64,000 nucleotides of DNA from Phytophthora colocasiae (lineage: Eukaryota > Oomycota > Peronosporomycetes > Peronosporales > Peronosporaceae). The translations under genes and the position numbers were made by a program. Positions 19,681 through 29,759 of this stretch are shown piece by piece (the stretch's first letter is position 1; each line of letters begins with the position of its first letter). The stretch covers positions 372,001 to 436,000 of the forward strand of contig JAGKQI010000090.1 in the NCBI GenBank assembly GCA_018806915.1, read 5' to 3'. The notes under the pieces are model-generated. The model was not told where the DNA came from. It ran no database searches and saw only the letters and a program-made list of their open reading frames with translations.

Positions 19681-20029
19681 TTATGCCTTTCTCTTTGCAG
19701 TCTTGCGTTTGTGTTTGGGCTTGGGTCCAGGCTTTAACCCACGTTTGCCTTGTTCTGGTAGATTCGCTACAATTGGTGGCATGAGCAATGTCGTGTCCCG
19801 TAGTAGCGTGCAGGTAGTTGGCCAGGGGCGAAATGCTCTGCTGTATGTCTGTTGGAAATGCTGTATGGACAATAGGTTTTTGTTATACAAAGATTCAATA
19901 TCCTGGCCGTCGATTGTTGCTGCGTATACTGCATGCACGCAAGGGAATAACATGTCCTGCTAGTTCCCACACGTGCAAGTTTGGGCAGGGAGGTCTACAA
20001 ACATCCATGGGTGCACCAAACCCTCCCTC
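19681..20029 (-). pseudogene. MULE-1 transposase C-terminus (SWIM zinc finger), detached by copia-1
   Basis: Reading leftward from the copia-1 target site, the frame gives a CxC pair (codons at 19969-19977), then an in-frame TAG (19960-19962), then CxH about ten residues later: the SWIM-type zinc finger (CxCxnCxH) found at MULE transposase C-termini. The remaining 90 codons end in a basic tail (KPGPKPKHKRK, about 19700). The other part of the gene is at 25643-27268. The nonsense codon within the SWIM motif indicates inactivation in addition to the copia insertion. Confidence 0.75.
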
Positions 20030-20034
20030 GAAAC

Positions 20035-20366
20035 TGTTGGAATTCGTATTGATCTGGCCTAAAACAGTAAGGAGCTGTTGCTAGCGGTAAAAGGACCAGC
20101 GACAGCGGAGAGAAGACCAGCAGCAGCGGAACCAGCAGCAGTGTGTCCAGCGGGAGCGGCAACTGGGACGTTGGGGAAGCTACGGGTGAGAACGCTGGAG
20201 AAGATGAAGCACAGGCCGTACATGTAGCACCTGAAGGAACGAGCTGAGCTCGTTGAGATTGCTAGCAGAACAGAGAGGAACAAGGCTAACAATCAATCTA
20301 TCAGTCTTTCATTTCCTTTGAGGTGCACAAGTCAAACTACTGGCCTAACCGATCCACTTCCCAACA
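20035..20366 (+). repeat. Copia-1 5' LTR
   Basis: 332 bp; no difference from 25306-25637 was found by eye. Confidence 0.95.
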
Positions 20367-20367
20367 G

Positions 20368-20382
20368 GGTTATGAGCCCAAG
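20368..20382 (+). promoter_or_regulatory. Copia-1 primer-binding site (half-tRNA type)
   Basis: GGTTATGAGCCCAAG starts one base after the LTR. It complements the anticodon arm of initiator methionine tRNA (GGGCTCATAACC), the priming mode known from Drosophila copia. The same sequence follows the LTR of copia-2 at 35227. Confidence 0.8.
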
Positions 20383-20417
20383 CCCTGGCTTTCCCGCCCA
20401 ACGGAACGAGCTCTAAG

Positions 20418-21430
20418 ATGTCCAAGCCGATGAAGTACACGTCAGAAGGCATCCCAAAGAACTGGGATGGGAAGGACTGGCAGACGTATAAGTGGGCCAT
20501 GAGGACAGTGTTCAAGGAACAAAGATTTGTTAAAGATCGTAGACCGACAGCTGACGAAGTCAATGCTCTCCACCGAAGAGACTGAGGCTGACTTTGACAA
20601 GAAGCAGACAAAGATCTTGAGGATGATCGGTACATCAGTGCCACCAGAGATCTTACACCAAATCCGGACGGCGGAGGTCGGATCGGATATGTGGGACGCT
20701 CTGTGTGATTTATTCGAGAACAAAGTGAACAAGACAGTCAAGGTTCATACAATCCGTCGACTAGTGACAGAGTTGTGGAACACAAAACTTTTACCTGGTG
20801 GCGATGCAAATCTACACCTCTGTAAGATGTTCAACTTGCGCACTGAGCTGGTGAATATGCAGTACACTCTCGAAGATGTCGACATGGTCGAAATGTTGCT
20901 CGAGAGTCTGCCTGAGCTAGCGGAGTTCGAGACTTTGAAGTCGTCAGTTCGCTATGGAGCCGATACTAGTGTATACACACCCACCAAGGTCCGTGAACTC
21001 ATACGAGCAGCAGCATCACGTCAGACTGAGTTTCACGGTAAGCGTGGGACTGGAACGGGGCAGAATATGAGTCAGAAAAGCGCTGGAAACAAAGCTGGTG
21101 CTAAAGGAAAGCCCGAAAATCAGCAACAGCAGAAGCTTACCCTTGGGTCCAAAGGATATAAGGAGGGTAGGAAGTGTTACGCGTGTGGTAGTGGAGACCA
21201 TATCAGAGCTAACTGCCCACAGAAGTCGAAACAGAACGCCATCAGTGCAGGGGACAATGACCAGAAGCAGAAACAGCGAGGTCTCTGTACGCTTCGACGC
21301 ACAAACGCGATCACCAAGATCCCACGTCATGACGGAAGTATCAGGACAAGGAGTGGTGACTGGCGTGCTGGATGCGGAGCCCAACACGGTTTTTAGTGTT
21401 GATTCAAGTGGTCAAGTTCTGGATGTGACA
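20418..21430 (+). pseudogene. Copia-1 Gag, frameshifted
   Basis: ATG at 20418 starts MSKPMKYTSEGIPKNWDG, a copia Gag opening, but after about 35 codons a one-base loss near 20515 moves the reading to the frame open 20527-21396. That frame encodes the UBN2/Gag helical region and a zinc knuckle CYACGSGDHIRANC (about 21178-21220). A further shift near 21280 and one back near 21430 are needed to reach the protease. Gag would coat the element RNA. Confidence 0.8.
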
Positions 21431-21438
21431 GAAAAGAG

Positions 21439-24400
21439 TGCGAAGCTGTCGAGGACAGTACCGTTGGTTGGTGGTATTTTGATACGGCGTCGAACGCCCA
21501 TGTGACCGGAAATCGCGCTCAATACGTGAGTTTCACTGAAGATACAACAACCAGCCAAAGTGTGCATGGTGTCACACCGAACTTAGCATCCAAGATTGCC
21601 GGAGTTGGAACTGTTGCTGTGAAAACGTGGGTGGATGGTGTGGAGAAAGTGTTCCACATCGAAGATGTATGCTACGTCCCAGACGCGGAGTATGGGTTGT
21701 TTTCACCTGGACTTGCACTTAAACAAGGATTTGATTTCAAACAAGAGCATGCGACAATGAACTTTCGAGTACTGCTAAGAGGCGAAGAGGTGGCGATCGC
21801 TACACCGCATGACTCAACGTGGGGCTTCATTGCCGAGTTTACAGCGTCAAAGGAGCAGGCGGAACGTTCAGGCCCACCAATATGCAATTTCACTGCAGCT
21901 GAAGGTGTTGCTCCGTTGAAGACGTGGCATGAGAGACTAGGCCATACATGTCCTCAGTACCTGAAGACCATGGTTGATCAAGGACTCGTCAAAGGAATGA
22001 TGCTTAGCCAAAGACAACAGAACCAGGCATGTGATGCCTGTCACGTTGGCAAGCAGAAGCGAGCCCGTCGCAGGAAGAAGCTCAACCGCAAAACGCGAGT
22101 GCCGAATCAACTTGTATACGCAGACCTACTGATACCAAGTGAGGGTAATGGTACTCGTTACGAGGCGGTACTGATTATCATGGACGGACACTCAAGGTTC
22201 GTCACGATGCATCTGCTAAAGAGCAAGACGGCTGAGGAGGTAAACGCTCGCATCAAGGAGTACGTGGCCTGGGCGGAACGTCAAGCTCGACGTAGCCAGA
22301 CTGACGGTGAAGCAGAGATCAAGTACCCTGTTCGACAAATTCTAACGGACAAAGGCGGTGAGTTCGTAAACTCGATGATAGCGAGCTGGTACGCGAGCAA
22401 AGCGCATCGAGCACGTAAAAGTGGGGCCGAAAAGCTCTCAGTTGAACTTGTGTGAGCGCGCGCACCAGTCAATCGTGGAAATGACCAAGTCAATGATGCA
22501 TCACGCAGGTTTCCCACGTTCATTGTGGCCTGAAGCCCTTCGAAACGCTATCTACGTGAAAAACCGGGTATACAACAAAGGCACGAACGCTATCCCATTC
22601 GAACAAATGTTTGGGAGCAAACCAGACATTCATCATATCAGGACATTTGGGTCGTTGGCGTACGTGCACGTCCCCGTAGCACCGGGGAGGCGCAAATATC
22701 ACGATAACGTCAAACTGGGTTTCGTGCTGGGCTATGCCGAAGATGTTGTTGGATGCAAGGTGTATTTCCCCGGTGAACACACTGCAAAGTTCGTGCCTGA
22801 CTTGCGAGTGTCCGAGGACGTCATGTATCGCGATCGTCATACTGTTGATTTGAATGAACCTGATCTGGAGTCGCTAGTTTTCACAAGAATCTCTGGAAAT
22901 GTTATCTGTGGTACAAGTGACGATGAAGAAATGGGCACAGCTATAAGTGAGGGTGAACATGAATCTACGCGCAGAGAAAGCGTATTCGAGCCTCCAGTTA
23001 GTAACGAGACCATGATGTTGGATAACACCTGTGAACTCGAAGAAGGCGCAAGAGTTGAATCAAGTCTCGGTGAAGTGGACGACAATGCACCCTCTAGCAC
23101 CAAGAGAGTGTATACGGAGACAGGCTGTGAAATGTTGGCTGGTTTAGCTGATACCGGTGGAATTGAAACCGAGTCCGTAGTTGGAGTACACGGGTCTGTT
23201 CTGAGTGAGCAAGAAGATGCAGAGATCTACAGTGAAGCTGCCGAACTTAACAGTGTTCAAGATGACCCATGCTCAGGTAACGATCAGGACCAGGACTTCA
23301 ACACAGAAATAGATGATACATTCACAGTAGCCAGTGTATTTGCTCCGGTAAGTGAAAGAAACTGCAGTATCATGGAGGACATGGTGGCAGAGTATGACGG
23401 TGATCTGGGTGAGTCAAGCACCGGCCAAATGGAGTCGGAAACCGAAACCGGGGGCGAAACTCCAAGACTCACAACTAAACGTATTCACCGCGATGAAACG
23501 CCCTCTGAAGAAGAGCGAGTAGAGCGCGCAGCAGATAAAACGACACCAAAAAGAACCCGCACTGGACTCAGAGAAGCGCACGAGCGTCGTCGACCGGGTT
23601 ACCTGGACGACTACGTTGTGAACGCGTTGCAGAATACAAACCGAGTTCTCGATGTAAATGGCAAACCTATTCGAGCAAGCGATGTGAAGATCCCACGCAA
23701 CCATCGTGAAGCCATGCGATCCAAGTTTGCAGATTTCTGGAGACTTGCAGAATTGGAAGAGATGGCAGCACTCAAGGCCAAGGGAGTCCTCAAAGAAATT
23801 CCTGGCTCGGAAATGCCCAAGGATGCTCGTGCCATTAACACAATGTGGGTCTACGCGCTAAAGTCCGACCACCAGGGGTACATTATCCGGTTTAAAGGAC
23901 GGACTGTGGCGCTGGGGAACCACCAGAGGCCTGGAATTGATTTCAAGAAACGTTTTCTCCTGTAGCGAGAATGTCTTCGTTTCGGCTGTTACTGGCACTT
24001 GCCGCAGCGTTGAATTTGCTGGTATTCGGTGGAGACATCAACACAGCTTACCTGAACGCGTGGCTCAACATTCCTCAATATGTGAGATCTATACCAGGTT
24101 TTCCGTGTGATATCGATGGCCACGTGTATATGGTGATGCGAGCACTGTATGGACTAAGACAGTCTGGACGCGAATGGAATTCGAGCTAAATCAGTGGATG
24201 CTGAATCGCGGATTCCAGAGATCGCTGACTGAGCCATGCCTGTATTTCCTACTTGAAGCTGATACAATCGCCTACGTGCTTATTTACGTCGATGATATTC
24301 TCGTGGCAACAAACCATGAAGACTTCAAGGTGAAGCTCTTCAGCGATCTGAACGAAGTGTATGGAATCAAGGACCAGGGGCTTCTATCTCAGTACTTGGG

Positions 24401-25265
24401 AATTGAAGTCAGTCAGACAAGTACGCATATTACTATCCGACAAGAAAAGTATGCACGCGAGATACTACAGAAGTTCGGGTTCGATGGTGCGCATGCAGTT
24501 GGAAATCCCATGGAAACTAACGCGCGACTAGTACCTGTTCAGGATGATGGAGAAAACGATACCAGTTTTCCCTATCGCGAGGCGATCGGAATGGTGATGT
24601 ATCTGGCGACTAGCACCAGGCCGGATTTAGCATTTGTCGTGAGCCAGCTGAGCCGCTTCGTGGCAAAACCCTCAACGAAGCACGTCGGAACCTTGAAGCG
24701 CGTGCTTCGATACCTGGTAGGGACAGTCGATTATGGAATTTCCTACGAAAGAGCGGAACATGTCGACGGTGACGTCGTGCTTAACGGTTATTGTGACAGC
24801 GACTGGGCCAATGATCAAGAATCTCGCAAGAGTACAACGGGATTCGTCTTCACACTTGCCGGTGGCGCAGTTTCCTGGATGTCAAGAAAGCAAAGCATCG
24901 TGGCCTTGTCGACGGCAGAGGCGGAATACATCGCAGCATGTGAAGCAACGATGGAGGCTATCGCAGAAAGCAACATCCTACAAGAGATTTTACCGAAGAA
25001 AGCTGTGGAATTAAAGCTGGGCATCGACAATCAAGCAGCGCTCATAATGGCTACAAATCCGACTTATAGTCGGCGCACAAGGCACATCGAGCTGCGTTGG
25101 CACTTCGTGCGAGAGCAAGTGGAAAAGGGTGCCATCCATTTGCACAAGATCAAAGGAAATGTTAATCCAGCAGACTTCTTCACCAAACCTTTGGACAAAG
25201 TTCGGCTAAAGACCCTGTTGCACTTGATCGGGATTGGCAGCCAGAAGGACCTACAGCAACCGTAG
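21439..25265 (+). pseudogene. Copia-1 Pol (protease, integrase, RT, RNase H), frameshifted
   Basis: Protease WYFDTASNAHVTG with the DTA variant sits at about 21472-21510. Integrase has WHERLGHTCPQY with the paired CDACH (zinc site, 21925-22040), D in VYADLLIPS (about 22125) and D in ILTDKGGEF (about 22345). One-base shifts near 22420, 23955 and 24180 break the frame. RT has DINTAYLNAW (about 24045) and YVDDILVA (about 24285). RNase H shows CDSDWANDQESRKSTTG (about 24790) and STAEAEYIAACE (about 24910). It ends at 25265, 40 bp before the 3' LTR. The order protease-integrase-RT-RNase H defines Ty1/copia. Confidence 0.88.
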
Positions 25266-25305
25266 TAGTTCTCTTGGTGATCGAAGCTATGCTTCGAGAA
25301 GGGTG

Positions 25306-25637
25306 TGTTGGAATTCGTATTGATCTGGCCTAAAACAGTAAGGAGCTGTTGCTAGCGGTAAAAGGACCAGCGACAGCGGAGAGAAGACCAGCAGCAGCGG
25401 AACCAGCAGCAGTGTGTCCAGCGGGAGCGGCAACTGGGACGTTGGGGAAGCTACGGGTGAGAACGCTGGAGAAGATGAAGCACAGGCCGTACATGTAGCA
25501 CCTGAAGGAACGAGCTGAGCTCGTTGAGATTGCTAGCAGAACAGAGAGGAACAAGGCTAACAATCAATCTATCAGTCTTTCATTTCCTTTGAGGTGCACA
25601 AGTCAAACTACTGGCCTAACCGATCCACTTCCCAACA
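25306..25637 (+). repeat. Copia-1 3' LTR
   Basis: Preceded by a purine-rich GAGAAGGG tract at about 25297. Confidence 0.95.
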
Positions 25638-25642
25638 GAAAC

Positions 25643-27268
25643 AGAGCCTTTAAATCGCACAAGGTATCCACCTGCCTTCTGCTCACAAAATTGACTTGCC
25701 TGTGTTAACTCAGCACGCTTTTTCCTTAACATCGGCACCAAACTTTCACCACAAAACTTGAAAGTCCAATCTGCTGCCAAACTGCGCCGGTCAGCAGCTA
25801 AGTCATTGAGCTTCGTGACATACAGATTAAACGCATCTAAAGGTTTAGCACTCCGACACTGATCTCCAATCCAATTATTGGCTTGTTCAGAGAGATTAGA
25901 GGTAATCTCTCCATAAGTGGGAACGTTAAAAGTCTCGAGAAATTTGTACTTTACCCAATTTTCGCGCGGTATCATGTCAAGTCTCTCCACTGCGCCTGGC
26001 TTCGTTTCCTCTAAAATCGATCGAAAGGTGTTAAAGTCGTTTTCACAGTCACTTCTAGCCATTTTACACACAAGTCCACGCTCTTCAGGTGCTAGAGAAA
26101 TTCTTGCGTCTGCGAGGTTAGATAAAATATGATGGAGACAAAAGCGATGCCCTGCCACCGGAAACACCGTCTTGACCGCAGCAAGTAATCCTTTCTGTCG
26201 GTCCGACACAGCGGTAAACTTGGCAGGGTTACTTAAGGCTTCTTTAACGGCGTTCAAAAACCAGACCCAATGATCGAAATTTTCCTTTGGAACAAGAGCA
26301 AAACCAAACGGAATGATGTTGTTGTTGAAATCTTTAGCTGTAGCCACAAGATAGACACCGTACTTGTTCATTTCCCCTTTCAAATGTGCCCCGTCGAACC
26401 CGTACAGTTTTTTTGCGCGCGTAGCCATGTGAATGCCGAGGTTTGAGAAGAGGCATGCTCGCTTGAAAACCCTGTTGGGTTCTTTTTCGAACAACCATAA
26501 CGTACCAGGGTTCTCGCTGGCTAAACGTTCGAGATAAGCCTCCAATTTCTGGAAACTTTCCAGTCTGTCTCCACAAAGTTTATCGTCAATGTCTTGTTTT
26601 AATCGCGAAATTTGACTTGGTGATAAGCGAATTCCCTTTGTCAGAAGAAAAGCTTGGATTGAAGCAGATGTCATGCCACTAGTACTGCCATTGTAAGTCG
26701 GTAGCATCTCTCGTTCAACTAGCGATGTAGCTGTGCTGATCTGTCGGGTTGTGTTGCGCAAGTCGCGTTCAGGGCGTTCAAGTGAGCTTTCCATAGGCGG
26801 ACGACTACTAAAGCCGACATTCAAGAGATGATTGTGGCAAAAGTTAGCGCGAGTAATCTTCCATTCACCCTCATGACCAAATACGTTCACGAAAAACGGA
26901 CATACGAGTTCACTAGCTGGTGTAGATTTGTCCGTGTATTGTTGGCCGTGTAGCTTCTTTCAGACGTACTTAGCGTTACCTGAGTTGTTCCGCCGGGTAC
27001 AGCTACTATGAACGCGAATCTGAAACCCGCACTGTTCTGCCAGCAATTTGACCCTGGTTTGAATCGCTTTCTGTGAACCAAACGTTTCGGTACCAATGTT
27101 TCTGTATTTGTCATACGCGACGCCGAATAGTTCATGAGAGGAGTCAGATGACTCAAGCAGCGTATCTGGTCGGAGTAGGCCGAGGGTAGCTGCTTTCCCA
27201 AGGTGTTCCTCTTCTAGTTCGAAAGGAGACGTACCAAACGTCGACTTCTTCTCTGCGTTCTTGGCCAT
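25643..27268 (-). pseudogene. MULE-1 transposase N-terminus and catalytic core
   Basis: The likely start is the ATG at 27268 (MAKNAEKKSTFG). An in-frame TGA at 26960-26962 interrupts a FAR1/FLYWCH-like zinc region (C in ELVCPFFV, then FCHNHLL near 26830). The core has D in YGFDGAHLKGE (about 26395), D in AVSDRQKGLLAA (about 26200), the MULE signature HRFCLHHILSN (about 26140), and candidate E residues after it. The frame reaches the copia-1 insertion and would continue at 20029. The enzyme would cut and join MULE ends. The family call is strong; the TGA, the copia insertion and the SWIM nonsense codon make it inactive. Confidence 0.82.
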
Positions 27269-27357
27269 TGGAGTGAGAGTGAAAGTATTTGCATTTCTCT
27301 TTTTGAGTTGAAGGGGTGGGGACGTACAGGAAATGCTAATTGTAGATGCGCGATGGA

Positions 27358-27437
27358 AAACCGGTATACTGGACAACTGCAATTTAGTGTGGTAGAACAA
27401 AAATCAGTAGCTAGGTACTCCTTTATGGAAATTCCTC
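27358..27437 (-). repeat. MULE-1 right terminal inverted repeat
   Basis: Counterpart of 19019-19105; both end at the GGTTTT/CCGGT region about 80 bp inside the element. Confidence 0.9.
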
Positions 27438-27447
27438 CTCTTTGAGT

Positions 27448-28023
27448 TCGCTCTGGTCATGTCGTCCGGGTTCGTGCTTTACAACGATACAACGACATGA
27501 TCAATGGCAAATTGCCATTGGCAATAAACGCCTCACTCTAGGGTTCCAAGTACAAAAACCATGAAGTGATTCGATTGTATGGAAATCTGAAGTGTAGGAG
27601 GAACCACTTCAGTGGTCATCCGTAAAAAATTGGATGCAGAGAAGATTAGCATGGCCCCAAGTACCGGTAGTAGCAACCAGGAATAACCTGTAGACTAAGA
27701 ATTTAATTATGGACAACGAGATCATACTGCGATTCCAATAACTCTTGGTCGAATGTGGCCACTCCTGACGTTTGCGCGCTTCAAAGTAAGTTGCGAAGTG
27801 AGTTTATTAAAGCAAGCATTTCCTCAAGCTTATCTCCTAGTTCTACTTGCTTCACTGGGAGCTCAGTACGTCCAGCCCCAACCTTTGGTGCTTGTTGATG
27901 AAGACCGCTGTTGACGCGGCACACATGCAGTTGTTTATGCAGACCGATGTAGACGAGGTGTACAGTATGTAGCGTAAGTAGTAAACGCCTGATATATATT
28001 CTGCGTCGTAGTGTATAAAGTGA
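27448..28023. other. Spacer between MULE-1 and right inverted-repeat arm
   Basis: Holds the U6-like fragment, a stretch GTAGCAACCAGGAATAACC (about 27670-27690) matching the terminal repeat of the unit at 43014-47141, and GTACAGTATGTAGCGTAAGTAG (about 27962-27983), which recurs inverted in the effector promoter at 28155-28178. A minus frame at 27781-28041 has no recognisable motif. Confidence 0.5.
27602..27660 (+). ncRNA. U6 snRNA-like truncated fragment
   Basis: ACCACTTCAGTGGT forms a 5-bp stem with a UUCA loop, like the U6 5' stem-loop. It is followed by AAAAATTGGATGCAGAGAAG and ATTAGCATGGCCCC, close to the conserved U6 core around the ACAGAGA box (here GCAGAGA) but lacking several bases before it. 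Homology stops at about 27659, so the 3' stem and U-tail are missing. It is best read as a U6 retropseudogene or relic, not a functional gene. Confidence 0.65.
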
Positions 28024-28299
28024 CGATGAGCGGTGCAGCAAAGTACTGGATTTTTAGTCGGTAAGCTCAGTACCTTGGCCCATCTCCATCTTGTGTGGTT
28101 GTGGACCTGGTTCCATGCTATATAGTAGGTTATAAGCTTACGACCCGTTCACTATTTACGCTACATACTGTACATGTAGATGTCGGTAGGTCGCAGTCTG
28201 CACGTCGCCGCCGTCGGCGACAGCTCGTCTCGTACAATATCCCACACTTGCCAATTCGCCTCTAAAGCCTCAAGCACCGACAGTCAACAACCAACACGT

Positions 28300-28647
28300 A
28301 TGCGTCTTTCTCGCTTCTTCGTCGTTGTCGCCGCTGCCTTCCTGGCTACCAGTGCGCTTGCAGACTCCAATGTGGCATCTGTCAATGAACCCAGCCACCG
28401 TAACCTGAGGAAGCACCATCACGCAGTCGAAGATGAAGAACGTGGAATCGGCAACGTCCCTCTCGAGCGACTGAATTCTCTGGGTAGAAAGATCGGTGTT
28501 AACGCTGATGACATCATAAGCGATGCTGCTGGTGCGATGAAAGGTATGACCCACAGTCAAATTAAGATGTGGCAGGATGGACTCAACAAACTCAAGAAGG
28601 CGTACAAGAAGGTTTCGTATGGCCGCATCAAGCCCTCAGGATCGTAG
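28300..28647 (+). CDS. RXLR-type secreted effector, right-arm copy
   Basis: A 115-residue protein, identical to the product of 7281-7628 except K in place of E in the GLNxLKKAYKK helix. It has a signal peptide (residues 1-21), RNLR at 34-37 and DEER at 45-48. The ATG at 28300 is chosen over the in-frame ATG at 28180 because the longer form would hide the signal peptide. The 5' flank to 28024 is the same in both arms, so promoter differences would come only from beyond the arm. The host target is unknown. The frame is intact, so both copies could be expressed. Confidence 0.8.
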   Translation: MRLSRFFVVVAAAFLATSALADSNVASVNEPSHRNLRKHHHAVEDEERGIGNVPLERLNSLGRKIGVNADDIISDAAGAMKGMTHSQIKMWQDGLNKLKKAYKKVSYGRIKPSGS

Positions 28648-28690
28648 GCGATCATCCAGATTGTCCCTGGAGTGTCAAGTGCAGAGCAAG

Positions 28691-28945
28691 CTAGATGTCC
28701 AATTTGAAGATTGCACATGCGATCAGTTTCAAATGAATAACACAACATTTACCCATGTCTGCTCTGCATTTGTACCTTTCTTCTTTGTTTAACGAGATTG
28801 TGGCAGGTTCTCGGGTGCTCCAAGTGATCTCGGACGCGTTGGTGCCGAAAACGTAGAACGGACTACCATCCAACTCGAAGTTTGTGACGAAGCCGGCAGT
28901 GGTAGTGGAAGCCAAAAGCGCTGCAGCAATGGAGGAGATCTTCAT
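28691..28945 (-). pseudogene. GH5 mannanase-like N-terminal fragment, right-arm copy
   Basis: Reverse-complement copy of 6983-7237, with the same signal-peptide-like start (ATG at 28945) and the same loss of homology after about 45 codons. Confidence 0.4.
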
Positions 28946-29022
28946 GTTCGCTTGGCTGCGAGGAAATTTGTACTCTTGGATCTTGGCTTGCGAGTCCTCG
29001 GAACCATTTTCGGGTTATGACG

Positions 29023-29108
29023 TATGACTCGCGTCTCGAGACTCGCTAAGGCGTCGGTGTTAAGCTTGACGACATTCTGGGCGATGCTGCTGCTGCGATG
29101 TGAACTAT
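29023..29108 (+). pseudogene. Effector paralogue fragment, right-arm copy
   Basis: Reverse-complement copy of the fragment at 6820-6905. Confidence 0.4.
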
Positions 29109-29158
29109 GAGCTTGCCTGAATTTTGGTACGCATCGTATTTCCACGATTGTCCCGACA

Positions 29159-29458
29159 ATGACGTCCAAGGTGTTCGGCGGCTATCACGCCATCGCTCTT
29201 CCTCTGCCCCACAGCTCGTTCCAGCGCTTCATCTACGCCAAACAGCACGACACCAAGCCTGGCAATGACACTGGGTCCGATCTGTCGGCTGGACGCACCG
29301 CATATCTCGTGAATCTGCCACCGAATGCCTCGGAAGAGTGGCTGAGAGGCTGTGCAGCACGTTGTGGCGGGATCTACAGGTCTATTCAATGAACACGACG
29401 AGGATGAAGAAGCTGCAACGGATTACGTAGCCAACCACACGGCACATGTGGTGTTTAA
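29159..29458 (+). pseudogene. RRP7-like 5' fragment, right-arm copy
   Basis: The first exon part of an RRP7-like gene with the same 20-bp deletion as copy A (frame lost after EEWLR). It stops at the TTAA where piggyBac P1 is inserted, and the rest of the gene does not resume after P1. Confidence 0.8.
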
Positions 29459-29474
29459 CCCCTTGGTTCCCAAC

Positions 29475-29519
29475 GTCGTAAGTTACGACTTAACGAAATC
29501 GTACGTCGTAAGTTACGAC
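29475..29519 (+). repeat. Paired subterminal palindromes of P1 (left)
   Basis: GTCGTAAGTTACGAC at 29475-29489 and 29505-29519, 30 bp apart. One more copy lies near the right end (30785-30799). The same 15-mer pair occurs in P2. Confidence 0.92.
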
Positions 29520-29759
29520 GAAAATCGTCGAACAATAGAAAATGGCTCGTTAAAAGAAATCCAATACTTTAATCAACTCATTTTTTCTCTCGCCCAAAGA
29601 ATAAGATGATGGAGGTCTTTCGGCCAATTACAGAAATCGGACAGGGATAGGTAATGTAAAGGCATGGCGCCCGTCGCGCAGCTGATGATCGCTCATTCCA
29701 GAATTTCCTCCATGGCGCGCATCCGATCCACTGGCCGACAGAAACCTATCGTTTTCCCC

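Larger units (their letters stand above)
20035..25637 (+). mobile_element. Copia-1 LTR retrotransposon nested in MULE-1
   Basis: A 5,603-bp element with 332-bp LTRs (20035-20366 and 25306-25637; TGTTGG...CCAACA) that look identical. The 5-bp target duplication GAAAC lies at 20030-20034 and 25638-25642. The primer-binding site is of the half-tRNA type. Despite identical LTRs the gag-pol region carries at least six one-base frameshifts. Confidence 0.95.
19019..27437 (-). mobile_element. MULE-1 (Mutator-like element) with nested copia
   Basis: Terminal inverted repeats of about 80 bp begin GAGGAATTTCC and end GGAAATTCCTC. Both sides carry the 10-bp target duplication CTCTTTGAGT (19009-19018 and 27438-27447), typical of Mutator-like elements (8-11 bp). 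Subtracting copia-1 and its target duplication leaves about 2.8 kb. It encodes a minus-strand transposase with two nonsense changes and, near its left end, a plus-strand HSP70-like fragment. Copia-1 splits the transposase gene. Confidence 0.9.
28024..29458 (-). repeat. 1,435-bp inverted repeat, right arm
   Basis: Counterpart of 6470-7904. It terminates at the TTAA (29455-29458) that is also the left target duplication of piggyBac P1. Confidence 0.92.

Noticed and set aside
28180..28299. In-frame upstream ATG extending the effector by 40 residues
   Set aside because: It would place the signal peptide internally; the ATG at 28300 gives a normal secreted effector.
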